From: Harmothoe impar
Lineage: Eukaryota; Annelida; Polychaeta; Phyllodocida; Polynoidae
Reading direction: 5' to 3'
Assembly (NCBI GenBank): GCA_947462335.1
Contig: OX381707.1
Coordinates: 16,831,418 to 16,895,417, forward strand
DNA: 64,000 nt
Every line of letters begins with the position of its first letter. Positions within the stretch are counted from its first letter, which is position 1. This document shows, in pieces, positions 1 through 10,953 of this stretch. The notes beneath the pieces were generated by a model, which saw only the letters and a program-made list of their open reading frames with translations, was not told the DNA's origin and ran no database searches. The translations under genes and the position numbers were made by a program.

Positions 1-96
1 CCACCAGGGGGCAGTGCACACATCCGGCGGCTGCTCTATTCAGACAGCGGCGCCCTCTGTGTCAGCGGGCCACACCAGGAGATGCTGCCATATCAC
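1..96. repeat. Highly conserved duplicated segment, copy 1, with CTCF-like site
   Basis: Bases 1-82 are identical by eye to 15595-15676, and only one difference appears before base 97. The neighbouring duplicated sequence is far more diverged, at roughly 75 percent. Bases 1-14 match the vertebrate CTCF core CCASYAGRKGGCRS at all 14 positions, and a second core-like CAGAGGGCGC lies on the minus strand near base 50. The segment is GC-rich and has no credible reading frame. It is either a conserved regulatory element or a recently converted or transposed piece. The duplication is seen directly; the CTCF link is inference. Confidence 0.75.
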
Positions 97-738
97 GTGT
101 CTCAGTCTGTGTCATCAACAGATGGATCCCATGCCGGGCTCCTTCCTCTCAGTTCCTGTACTTCCCCACAGCCCATTTCACCTATTAACCTTTCCATCAT
201 CAGCCTTCTCTATAGCTAGACAACCAAGACAGTCACTGAGAACATCTTTATTCCGCACTTATACAAGCATGCTAAGCCCCCTATCTAAGTGTTATTCTCA
301 CCAGCAAACCACAATTAGAGGGCTAATAATTCATGAATATTTGTTCAACTCAAGGTATGCGTCAGGCTCACAGCTAACCTACCCTACTTTGATTGAGACT
401 TAACTGTGAGTGATAGGAGGATACACAGTGCCATACAATGTAAACCATGCCCCTTCTGCAGCCAGCACCTGCGGTCTTGGGTGATATTAGGGGATTTTGT
501 GGCGCAAGAAAGCTGGTTATATCCACCCAGTGCCAAGAGGACAGCAGCCTAAACCAGCCCTCAGTAGAGTTAATTGCCAGCAGGAAGTCAGGGGTTGCTA
601 CTTCGTATTTATAAAGGGTATAGAGAGGTAGGAGGAGTCTTAAATATTTATCTTGGACCTCATCCAGGAAGCAATACAAGGCAGAGAGCCTCGGTGGTGC
701 TCTCTCTCCTTTATCAGGGGTTCAAGGGACACAAGAGT
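97..738. repeat. Duplicated non-coding segment, copy 1 (left part)
   Basis: From about 410 to 738 this aligns with about 16330-16600: shared landmarks include a CCCAGTGCCAA stretch, a GTATTTATAAA(A/G)GGTATAGAG stretch and a CAATA(C/G) run. Shorter traces recur near 41.05-41.3 kb and 51.48-51.72 kb. Bases 100-410 have no clear partner. The frames at 14-403 and 374-679 do not survive in the paralogue and I do not regard them as genes. Confidence 0.6.
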
Positions 739-746
739 AGCCATTT
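739..746. repeat. Target-site duplication (left) of the 747-1551 element
   Basis: AGCCATTT precedes the element here and follows it at 1552-1559. A ninth base (T) can be counted if shared with the element end. The paralogous locus near 16600 carries a single diverged version of this junction, as expected of an empty site. Confidence 0.75.
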
Positions 747-1551
747 ATGGCAAGCCGTTGGGGTAAAGTTGAAATAAACCCAGTTTATTTCAAATAAACA
801 GGGTTTATTTCGAAATAAACAGGGTTTATTTCAGATAAACTGGGTTTATTTAAATAAACCCTGTTTATGTTGAAATAAACTGGGTTTATTTCAAATAAAC
901 TGGGTTTATTTCAAATAAACACAGTATATTTGAAATAAACAGGGTTTATTTAAATAAACTGGGTTTATTTCAAAATATAAGGGGTTTCTCTCAAAACCCC
1001 TCCTATTTGCCCCAAAAAACTGATATTTTATGCTATTTTGAAATAGAAGGGGTTTCTGGAAATATGCAAATAAACTGGGTTTATTTGAAATAAACTAGGT
1101 TTATTTGAAATAAACTGGGTTTATTTGAAATAAACCCAGTCGGTTTATTTGAAAAAAACTCCTCCTATTATTACATCAACTGGGTTTATTTAGATAAACT
1201 GGGCTTATTTGAAATAAACTGGGTTTCTTTGAAATAAACTGGGTTTATGTTGAAATAGGTGGGGTTTTGGAAATAAACTGGATTTATTTTAAATAAACCC
1301 AGTTTATTTAAATAAACTGGGTTTATTTCATAATAGCAGGGGTTTCATTAAGAAACCCTCCCTATTTGAAATAAACTCAGTTTATTTTAGAAATGGGAGG
1401 GGTTTTGGCATAACCCAGTTTATTTCAATATAAACTGGGTTTATTTAAATAAACCCAGTTTATTTGAAATAAACCAAGTTTATTTTGAAATAAACTGGGT
1501 TTATTTGAAATAAACCCAGTTTATTTCAACTTTACCCAAACGGCTTGCCAT
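747..1551. mobile_element. 805-bp foldback-like non-autonomous DNA element made of palindromic units
   Basis: The ends are inverted repeats: ATGGCAAGCCGTTGGGGTAA at the left and its near-perfect reverse complement at the right, each running on into AAATAAAC units. Almost the whole interior repeats an approximately 20-bp near-palindrome, AAATAAACTGGGTTTATTT. It is interrupted by G-rich or C-rich patches such as GGGGTTTC near 985, 1050 and 1340. Nothing is coding. An 8-bp (possibly 9-bp) target duplication brackets it, and the paralogue at about 16.6 kb lacks it. Foldback elements with tandem-repeat arms and 8-9-bp duplications are known in sea urchin (TU) and Drosophila (FB). I assign the architecture, not the superfamily. 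Confidence 0.85.
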
Positions 1552-2530
1552 AGCCATTTGATGTATGAAAGAACAGGCTGGATACCATTTCTTAACGGAC
1601 ACAACTTACAGCATAGCAAGGTATTATCATATATGTATACCCAATATGTAAACATACCCAAAGTTTCTATGGGATTCCATATGTTCAGCCACCTCTATGT
1701 ACCATATCAGTGTACCTTCATAAATATTCCTGCAAATAAATCTAGTCGGCTAATCAAATTGATTCTAGCTTCAGCCATGCTGAATCGGGACTCTCTATTT
1801 TGTGGGAGAAGAATGGCTGAGCTGATTATTGAACCAGGCATCACAAAGACGAGAAGGGACTTCTGTATTGATTGCACCTCAGAGTAAGGGGTGCTGTCAG
1901 TAGACGCAAGGTTAAGGGGTTAGCTTGAAAGACTGAGTTTATTACAGGCAGCTGCCACACATACTATAGAGGTCATACACTTGGATGAATTATATAGAAG
2001 AGGGTGCTCTAAAGTAAGTCAACCATGCTTCATATATAGACTCATACAATAGTCTTACGTCTATACTATGGAGTATCTCACTGGTTCATCTTCACAGCAA
2101 CTTTGCCATTTTAGGAAGCAATCATTAGCAATTGATATACCATAATTCCTAACTGTTTATGTACTTGGACTATGTATGTTTGCTTATTCTACACTGGGTA
2201 ATTGTTTTCTGGTGGTGTTATCCTATAGCCAAAATATTAGGTCCTTTACAAGCAGCAGTTCTGCTCCCAAGAAACATCCAAACAGGAAGGCATTAGCAGT
2301 CCCCTTGTCAGGTAATGTAGTCTGAGGTTGTGTTAAGGACGGGCTGCTGGTAGCCTGACAAAGGACTGGAGGCAGTTAGTGGTCATTGTGATTGGGACTG
2401 AGATTGTAACTGCTCCCAACGAGGGAATAGTACCCAGCAATAAGGATGTCATAAAGTATCTTGTCTGATGGTGTCTTTGAGGGGTGTTTCATAGACCCTA
2501 GCTGAGTAGACATTCACAATATTTGCAATG
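1552..2530. repeat. Duplicated non-coding segment, copy 1 (right part)
   Basis: This continues the homology to about 16600-17600. Bases 2290-2480 are the best conserved part, about 90 percent identical by eye to 17326-17515; both carry AACATCCAAACAGGAAGGC, then GGCTGCTGGTAGCCTGACAA and a CCCAACGAGGG stretch. Conservation is much higher than in the flanks. No shared long reading frame explains it. Confidence 0.7.
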
Positions 2531-5055
2531 CCATAAGCTAATGTTAATACTAGCTCGTTTTAGAGAATAAACTGATTTTTCTTAATCTAGATATCTCCCT
2601 GGTTCAGCATAGTGGCTAAAAAATCTCCACTGCTGTCAAACGGTCAATGAGAGATTACCCAATCATGAAAGAGCATTTTTGGCACAGATGTATATATATA
2701 CATAGCGATATGGCTAAATAGATGTAAGTATCAAGATAGATTTGTGCTAAAAACCTGTTTAACACTGATATGCATGCAAAATATGTTCATCTGCTTTCAT
2801 TTATTTAAAGTTTGCACTTTGTAACCTTGCTTCTGCCTAAGATTATCTTCTTGCCAGGTTATGAGAAAAGTTTTCCCTCAGCCTCTTCCTTATTCATAGG
2901 TAGGAGATCCTGACAGTTTTATTATCCACTTGAGGGTACTGTTAATGGACTGATACTTTAAGGCTTAAATGGATTTTCTTGTCCTGGTATTCTTTTTAAC
3001 TTGTCAAACTGTGGATCTCCCAGCTTTACAGACACTTGAAATTTGGTAATGGAAAGCCATGGTGCAAAGCTGTATTGGCTGAAAGGATTGAATTGTTTGG
3101 CTTAGTATTCAATTACTTGCATTAATCAGGTTTCTAATACCTTCCAATCAATAAGAAATGTGGAAGTCTGCACAGACAGTGATCTGATATCTAAGGATGA
3201 GAAACCTAATCATACATATTACACATTAACAGATGAGAACCAATACTGATCTATACAGGAAGAATACATCTTGAAACACTCTGTATCCATGGGCCAGTTG
3301 TGCAATCCTTCACCAGTTTAGAATAGTGTGCTAGACATGTAGCTTTTGAAATATAACATTGTAACAAATTCACACACTATGCTATTGAAGATGTGTACAG
3401 GATGGTGTATTTATTGTGTTCCTCGTTAAAAATGCACATATGTATGCAATCATATTTATGGTTTAATTTGTGGAACTTGAATTAATTCTTGGAATTATGT
3501 TTTACCTGACTACTTGTGTTGACCACCAAGATATCTGACAGCATCACTCACCTGGAAAAAGTGAAGAACAAGGGATGTAATCAGCGATAGTGACAAATAA
3601 TGAGTAAATAAGTCAGTGATGTTTTCAGGAATTGGCTTGTGCGTTCTCATGTAAAAAGCTTCATTCATACCTCATGATAGGAATGTGTATGGTACAGCAA
3701 AACACTATATTACCCTAATATCTTAAATGTATACATTTGTATTATTGTGCTCACAATGAGAAATAAATCCCCAGTTAGTACTACACATGTTAATCACATT
3801 ATGTATCTTCCAGGTAAGGAACCACTTTGTTTTGCTAAGTGATGACAGATGGCTTTCTCCTTCGATCCTATGCTATGAATGTTAACCTATATAATAAGAA
3901 AACATTATCAATGGAAAACTTTATTAATTGATTTGTCAAATATGTATCTGTTCAATCTGTTTGCTTCTCACACTTTGTAGTTATGATGCCCCTATTCCTC
4001 TTGTGGTATTCTCTCTGCTATGTCGCTCTATCTCTCTTTATCAATCCCTCTTTTATCTCTGTTTCTGCCTGTCTGTCTCTATTCCTGTCTTTGTTTCATT
4101 GAGGATCATCCGTTCCCATTCTTTCATATGCTATGCAGTAATCTTCCGCCATACCCCTCAGACTAATATCCACATCCTAGCAGCTCCGGCCTCAGTCTTG
4201 TGTCGCAGTTGTAGCTTAGCTTTATCCTGCTCTAAATGTGAGAGATTGTTTCTATATTCTCTAGGACTTAGTGTTCCAGATAGGATTAGTAGTGAAGGCT
4301 GTCTACATTAATTTACCCAAATGAATCAGCACATCCTTTGAAGCAATCTTTTCATCTTTTAACATAAGACAGCCCACGATGCTAGTAATTTGAAGAGGAA
4401 AGGGATAATGAGTCAGAATTGCTTTAACTGAGAACTCATTTGATATGAATTAATTCTGAATTTGTTATGGTGGACACTTACTATGGATAACACAAAGCCT
4501 ATTATGGAGTTAGCTTTGAAGAAGGTTGCAAAGATGATACTGAATAACCAAGTTCACACAACTGTGGTTTTATATCTATCCCACACACAGTATTTTAAGT
4601 CGAACACTTCAGATCACATAATGAGGCAGGCCAATGAAAAACCAGATGACTGCAAGCCATTGGTCAGTATTTATGGTTCCTGCAGTTGTGATAAATGTTT
4701 CCTCGTCAATATTTACTGAGGGTCCTTGGATAATTGGACTCATGACACATGCAGTGACAGTAACAAGAACTGACAAAAACTTGGCTTTGTCATCAAAATG
4801 CCTGGGATTCCTACTTTTTCATTCTTGCATGATATTTTTCTCTTTTTTTAATAGGCCCCTCAGTCCCTGCCAGAGGTGGTTGCTTTGTATATGCAACAGT
4901 GCCATTGCAGATGGGGTTAGGGAATCGGATACATTGAGGCTCAGATAAATGAGTCTAGGAAAGCATTGTCCTGGTTCAATGAGGAAGAAACAACATCTCG
5001 CTATACATACCTTTAATAGCAGTCATAGCAAAAGAAGAACCAAACAGAAACCATA
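2531..5055. other. AT-rich stretch, nothing recognised
   Basis: Only short frames appear (for example 3928-4311, 127 codons, low-complexity Leu/Ser/Cys-rich from a pyrimidine-rich tract). A minus-strand CAG|GTGAGT splice-donor-like sequence lies near 3547-3556 and a plus-strand AG|GTAAGG near 3812. Neither is tied to a visible exon. Confidence 0.5.
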
Positions 5056-5234
5056 ACCGTTTTCGGCGTAATAAGCGCACAGTGCACTTAAAAAATTATC
5101 ATGGACACCTTTTAGTAGTTAAGAGTTTAATTGGGGTAAAAAATTGTGATATTTTTGGTTATTTCTAGTAGAATCGGCCGAAAACGGGGGTGTGCGCTCA
5201 TAAGGGTGTGTGTGCTTATTACGTCAAATACGGT
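5056..5234. mobile_element. 179-bp MITE with ACCGT inverted ends
   Basis: The left end ACCGTTTTCGGCGTAATAAG matches the reverse complement of the right end, ACCGTATTTGACGTAATAAG, at 16 of 20 positions. The similarity extends into a GCxCACA run. The interior is non-coding and AT-rich. Both flanks are A/T-rich (ATA on the left, AAT on the right), so the target duplication is ambiguous. Confidence 0.7.
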
Positions 5235-5560
5235 AATCATTAATGAAATGCAGCTAGATAAATACACATATCTGACTGTTCACCTCTTTTTCTCTCTACT
5301 GTTGTGTAGTAACTACCCTACTTGTGTACCTTAGTCCACACTCCAAAGGTTGGTTGTCCCAAGGACACCATAATGATCCCTAGATCAATGAAGGCTGGCA
5401 ATTACAGCCCATAGCTGTCTGTTTCTGCCCACCAGAATAAAGGTTGTGACTGGTAAGAGCAGCTAAGTGCTGCTTAGTGGCAAGAAATTGCACCAATACG
5501 GGAGTGTAATGTGCATACAAATGGGGGCAAGATGGGATCCTCACAATAGGGAGAGCAGTG

Positions 5561-5574
5561 CTGCCATCTAGCGG
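5561..5574 (-). promoter_or_regulatory. CTCF-like motif
   Basis: The minus strand reads CCGCTAGATGGCAG, 13 of 14 matches to CCASYAGRKGGCRS. A near-identical site occurs at 31751-31764. Binding is inferred only from the motif. Confidence 0.4.
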
Positions 5575-5870
5575 TGCCATTGGTAAACAATGGTGAGCAC
5601 TGAAGTAACCATATTTATGAAGGGAGAAGGGTTGTGGTAAGAATGTCTAATTTTGTAACTAAAGTTGACTCCAGAAAATTACGTTCATATCATTCCAAGA
5701 CAGTCTGGTGAGAATCATTTGATTCAATCCAACAACCTGAGAATTCCTCATTGTACATCCAAATCAATGACAATGACAATGCAAAGGTCCAGACCAGAGC
5801 AGGATACCTTTTGGCTAAGATTAGATGGAAATAAAGGATGACCTACTGTTGGGTTAGATTGACTACCAGG

Positions 5871-5872
<2 letters not shown>

Positions 5873-5951
<79 letters not shown>
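5873..5951. repeat. (AG)n microsatellite
   Basis: About 39 uninterrupted AG dinucleotides. Confidence 0.97.
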
Positions 5952-5953
<2 letters not shown>

Positions 5954-7884
5954 TATATAGAGAGAAAGACAGTCAGACAGAACTTTTAACAGAAAAAGTC
6001 ATGAAGGAAAAGAGGCAAGTATATACCATGTTACTACTGAATATCGGATGGGGGAAAAATCATGAAGGGAATGCCGTTAGATACTTTGCTTTGAGGCAAC
6101 CTGACACAAATCCACTTGCATGCCAGGTATCACTTTGTTATCCAGGCTGGTGGCCAAGTTATTTAAAACCCTATACACCCCTCATTGAGAACTTGTTAGA
6201 ATACGCTTTGATATTGTCTTTTTCCAAAGCTTGAGATTAAGATTTAACTTTCTACTGTGCATTAGCATCTCACCTAATACTAAAAATTTATGTCAGAAAG
6301 CCTTCTAGTATTGTACTCTTAAAGGGTCTGGCAGGTTTCGGAACTGCTAAAGTTTTGTGAGCAGCTCAATAGGCTGATACCAACACAGGTCCCAAACATG
6401 CGAGCACCCCATCAAACCAGGCTCTGCTGAAACAGCCGCCCAGCAACATGTCCTCCAGTCTAGAGCGTATTTCAAGTCACAAAGTGAGGTGGAAAACAGA
6501 AATTTGAAAAAGGGAGAATTTCTGCCAAAAGGGGCAATTGTGGTTTCAATTTCTAACCTCTATTTTGGGAATGAAAGGTTAAGGGAACAGGCAATGGGAT
6601 CATCAGATACTCTTTAGCTATTCTGTGTGATCATGCAAGCATACAGGCAGGTCTGAAAGCAGAACTCTCTAAATAAAACCTTCAGGACCATGCAGAAACG
6701 GCTTTTGCAGAAATTCTGAATTACAATTTGTTATCAAGTTTTCTTCCCATGTTGGGGACATGTTAGGTAAATGAGATTGAATTTTATCCAATAAAGTACG
6801 ACCACAGATTCCATTTCCTGGTTAGGGGTATCAATCTGGGTCGGTGCCTCAGTTTGTAACAGTGGGGTGTCACATGGGTAGCTGTCTATGCAGGTGTCAT
6901 GTTTTATGCCAACTTGACATGAAAGTGAGATTGAGCTTTATTGCACATTATATGAACTACTTATACATGATTGGAGCTGTCCTGGACTCCTCCACTCTAC
7001 ATTGAACATTCTAATTGTTGTAGAGCAGTGTCTGAAAATGATGGCTTTAAAGGAAAGCTAATAGATTTACACGAGGATGGTCAATCGATGCTGACCGAAG
7101 GTATGCATATCCTATTTCACTGATGATTTGGTAGCACTCTAGACTAAGAAGTTCATTGTAATATATTCTGAACTATATCTTGTTGTATACATGCTGATGG
7201 TATTCATATAAATCGCTTATAACCAGTGGGAATCATATACATCCTTTAAATGATACTACTACTAATATGTTGGGAAATGGATAGAATACCCGTATTAAAT
7301 CCGAAAACTGCTTTCTCACTGATTCGTAATTATATGTCAAGAAATCCCAGTTCTGTTCCAACTGTGTCTCTATTCAATCAGTTACTTAAGAAAGCCCTGA
7401 CAAATCCTTGAAAGGAAAAGAAGGTTACATTAGGAAAATTGTTCTGAATCGTGTTTGGCCACAGCCAAGGGTTTGACTGAATACAAACACAGTTATATTT
7501 ATACAATGTTCATGATTTCCCATGTGGAAAGCTTTTACTTTCCATGTGGGAAATTATGAAATATGAGAAGCTTTTCATCATTATGTCCTTCATATAGTCT
7601 AGATGAAGAAGAAGGTTACACATGTCTGTTGCCAAAGGAATGAAGCCTTTCATTTCTATCAATGCTGAAAATTTTCTATAGTTCCTAATGTGACAACTAA
7701 TGGTATGCAAAGTGTAGCCTCTGGTTCAAAATTTTCTATCAATTCAAACAATCGCTCCATTGAATTCTTGGTCATATATTGGAAACTGTGTCCAGTCCAG
7801 ACAGCTCCATGAGCCACTTGAGGGATCGTTAATGAACCTTTATTCATAATTTAAATGAAATTTCGTGATCTAATTATTGCACTG
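5952..7884. other. Non-coding stretch, nothing recognised
   Basis: Frames are short (77 codons or fewer) and without recognisable domains. A short inverted repeat lies at about 7519-7551 (TTTCCCATGTGGAAAGC against TTTCCATGTGGGAAA). Confidence 0.5.
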
Positions 7885-7982
7885 TTAAAGGGGCAGTCTC
7901 ACCACTCGCACTTAACCACATAGCAGACTAGAACAGTACTAGAATTGTGAGTGGGATACGCTTGGTGATTGTGCCACTTTAA
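7885..7982. mobile_element. 90-bp TTAA-flanked MITE
   Basis: TTAA at 7885-7888 and 7979-7982 brackets inverted ends AGGGGCAGTCTCACCA (left) and AGTGGCACAATCACCA (right, reverse complement), with 12 of 16 matching. A TTAA target is typical of piggyBac- and Kolobok-type transposases. The superfamily is inferred from the target only. Confidence 0.55.
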
Positions 7983-8943
7983 TAGCACCCATTAGCATTA
8001 CTTTCTATGTCGCAGATGGCATACGTCTGGGACAGCATCATGATTCTTTACATCTGAAAACAGATATATTTCCCCCTTCACCACTTTCTATGGGTTCTAG
8101 AGGAAATAATAAAGGAGGTTGGAGCTACAGCATTTCTCTTCTTCCCCGAGCACTAATCAGAAAGCTGAACAAAGCTGGAAATACCATATTCAGAACGTCC
8201 TACAGATTACCTTGCACTGGGTATGACCGATTGCATATCTGCAGGGAGAATGAGCGGGGTAGAGCACATGACCTGGGTGTCTGATGATCACGTGACTACT
8301 GAGGTTGATGATTTATGACCGCAATAACAGGAGAGTTCCTTCTGTGCCTGCACCCCAACCCACCATTCGCTAGCCCCCTAATAGGTCCACCCTGTTCACA
8401 CAGCAACTCTCTAAGCCACATGACAAGGCTATGTGGACATGCAGTATATTCAGCTCAAAGCAAATATTTCACTTTGACCTTGTTTTTTTTACCTCACTTA
8501 ACTTCATTCCTTGTATCTTGGATTTCTTGTTAGAGTAATTCTTGCACACTAGATGCTAAAGTATATAGGCTTGGTATATGAGTATTACCTGCAACTGGGG
8601 CATATTAAGTGGTCATACACCCTCAAATAACACACTCAGATTACAAAACATACGATGGTTTACTTTTATCAGCAGAAAAAAAATAGAAATGAAAACGTTC
8701 ATATCTACTTTAAACTCCAAGGCTGTATATTGTATGGTTTTAATTCCACAAATAGAAACACATCCATTAAAAAATTATTTTAAAATGCAAGTTGGTGTGG
8801 AAATGCATTTTCTGGATCAGAGCGAGGCGGCAATCAGAGCAAGGCAGCGATCCGATATGGGTGTGGAGCGTGGAGTGAGTATGTTGGCACTGTTAGGAGC
8901 CCCACAGGAGGGGGTCAGGCCAGTTATTACTGCTGATATTCCA
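7983..8943. other. Non-coding flank of the retrotransposon
   Basis: No conserved frame. The frame at 8578-8970 crosses the retrotransposon boundary at 8944 and so is not a gene. Confidence 0.5.
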
Positions 8944-9156
8944 TATAATTGGATTACCGGTAGCAGTTAATAAAGGGGCATTGGCGGCCCTAGTCTAATT
9001 AATAGATGAATAATATTACTAGCATAGATCTACCAGTTAACCGGTACTATTATATTATTAATATACGAGTTATAGGTAATATATTAATCTAGATAATATA
9101 ACATGAGTGAGAAGACACAAGGCAGGGGTGTGGTGGAAAATGTACAAATATCAGCC
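8944..9156 (-). repeat. Split direct repeat B2 (3' end of the retrotransposon)
   Basis: 213 bp, identical by eye to B1 at 9764-9976. The outer end reads TATAATTGGATTACC on the plus strand. The first five bases (TATAA) are also the last five of the A repeat, so they are the probable recombination core. Confidence 0.93.
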
Positions 9157-9475
9157 TTTTATTCACTGAAAAGTACCACAAATACATCACGACAAAAGAA
9201 GTCACACTCAGTCTTTTTCGTGACACATGTCTCATATAGACCCAACAAGCTATTCAAGACTTTACATTCCTGGAGTCTTATATCGCAAGAACAATAAATA
9301 TTAATCGACCCCCCCAAGCAAGGACTATGTCCCAATAAATATCAACAGTGCTCATAAATATCAACAAGCTTCTGATAAATATCAACATTATCACAAATAT
9401 GATTACAAGTACAAAATTACAAATATCACAAAACCTGAATATTGCAAAAATCACAATAAATATTATTAAAATTAA
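9157..9475 (-). terminator. Unique A2-B2 spacer with polyadenylation signal
   Basis: This is the only terminal part of the element not repeated. On the minus strand AATAAA occurs at 9163-9158, just before B2, so transcripts probably end inside B2. The spacer also holds three spaced copies of ATAAATATCAACA (plus-strand sense, about 9334-9389). B1 lacks an AATAAA at the equivalent place, which would favour full-length transcripts. Confidence 0.65.
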
Positions 9476-9768
9476 AAATTTTTAAAATACGCGAGAGGTC
9501 CGCACACTTTGATCTTCCAGCCCCAACTGTCAATATTTGACGGTGGTGGCCTCTTATAGTGACGTAGCACCAAGTGGAAGTCGTCATGACGACCGTGACG
9601 ACCTATGACGTCACACCCCGGATGATGGCGCCATCTGACGGGGAGCGGATGAACTACCTCCCGCGGAGATGGCGCCACCAGTGGCCAGCCCTGGAACTAG
9701 TCGTTCGCGGTCGGGGAACTGCCACGCCTCTCTGTAATTATACTGGTATAGGGTTATACAGTGTATAA
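9476..9768 (-). repeat. Split direct repeat A2
   Basis: 293 bp, identical by eye to A1 at 14053-14345. It contains the same promoter-like elements as A1: a minus-strand TGACGTCA at 9613-9606 and ACTATAAGAG at 9560-9551. It abuts B1, sharing TATAA at 9764-9768. Confidence 0.93.
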
Positions 9769-9976
9769 TTGGATTACCGGTAGCAGTTAATAAAGGGGCA
9801 TTGGCGGCCCTAGTCTAATTAATAGATGAATAATATTACTAGCATAGATCTACCAGTTAACCGGTACTATTATATTATTAATATACGAGTTATAGGTAAT
9901 ATATTAATCTAGATAATATAACATGAGTGAGAAGACACAAGGCAGGGGTGTGGTGGAAAATGTACAAATATCAGCC
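9764..9976 (-). repeat. Split direct repeat B1
   Basis: 213 bp, identical by eye to B2. It begins 34 bp beyond the recombinase stop codon on the minus strand. The B1-A2 junction is the internal template that matches the circle junction in current models of this class. Confidence 0.93.
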
Positions 9977-10010
9977 AACAACCCACCACACGCCAAACAC
10001 AATTTAAGAA

Positions 10011-10937
10011 TTAAATTACATTTTTTAGATGCTCACATGGAGCCCATTCGAGCCTGATACCCTCCTCAGAGGACTGATGGAGGTACCGTCTGACCACCCC
10101 AGATCTCCAGTTACCCTTACGCATAATGTGGTCAACGGGCATATTTAAGTCTCTCAGCATAGTACTACCACCATGCCTGAATGAATGAGTAGAGACTCTG
10201 TGTATGGGTAGATCCAGAGTGGCAGCCAGACTCTTAAGCTTATCATTAACAACAGTGTACCCCAGCGGAAAGCAAACCCCTGCTAGCCTATAGGAGACTA
10301 GTGGGTCACTACCACGGATGCCCCGAGACAAATCATGTAGAAGTGTTCGTACACACCAAGGGGAATTTGGAATATCCTGGAGATAAACAGAATAACTATA
10401 GCGACCAAACTGGTCGTTTTTAGATGAATTTACCTTAATCTGCACATACCCGGTATGGAAGAATACCGAGGCTGCGGTAATACTGTGCGGCGAAGCCGTC
10501 ATATGGGAGATCCGCAGTAGGCCCCTGTACCCAAGTAGGGCTGCAACCCAAAATAACAGGTCGTCCTGGTTAGAGAAATCCAACAGCCTATACATACCTA
10601 ACATATCATTAGGGGTCAAGGGGTACCGTTCCACCCTGGGGGCCTTAGAAGAGCGCTCTATCCCATTCAAAGTTTGCTTCAATAAAAAATCATCACCAAA
10701 GTCAGAAAAACCTTTTAGCTTCTGAAAATACCAAACACCAGAAATATAATTTCTTATAGAAACCGGGGACAGACTTTCAGATAAATAGGCAGCAAACAGG
10801 CTGGCCTGTTTTGCTGAGCAAGGAAAATTCTCCAATTTAAACAGCTTACAAAAGGAATTATACCTTTACAATTGAACGCTGCGAGTGACCCTAGTGGCTG
10901 GCGCTACTCCAACCTCAGCATAACGACCTTGCGCCAT
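10011..10937 (-). CDS. Retrotransposon tyrosine recombinase, interrupted by one in-frame UAA
   Basis: This would join the linear or circular DNA copy to the chromosome by site-specific strand exchange. The uninterrupted part runs from 10865 to 10011; counting from the TTG codon at 10835, its landmarks are catalytic Arg at about 108 (LLRISHM), His217 and Arg220 (HSFRHGG), Trp243 and nucleophile Tyr251 (RRYLH). The SAM-like DNA-binding segment precedes it. The first in-frame AUG is at 10937, only 17 nt after the RT stop. Reading from it stays open except for UAA at 10868-10866, codon 24, inside the expected N-terminal helix. The spacing on both sides fits the family, so a recent nonsense mutation or sequencing error is the simplest reading. 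Non-AUG initiation, read-through or splicing are alternatives. Confidence 0.9.
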
Positions 10938-10953
10938 GAGGAGACTGGTGAGT

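Noticed and set aside
9472..9768. Repeated 64-68-codon frames in A1 and A2
   Set aside because: They are identical because the A repeats are identical; they overlap the promoter on both strands and show no coding evidence.
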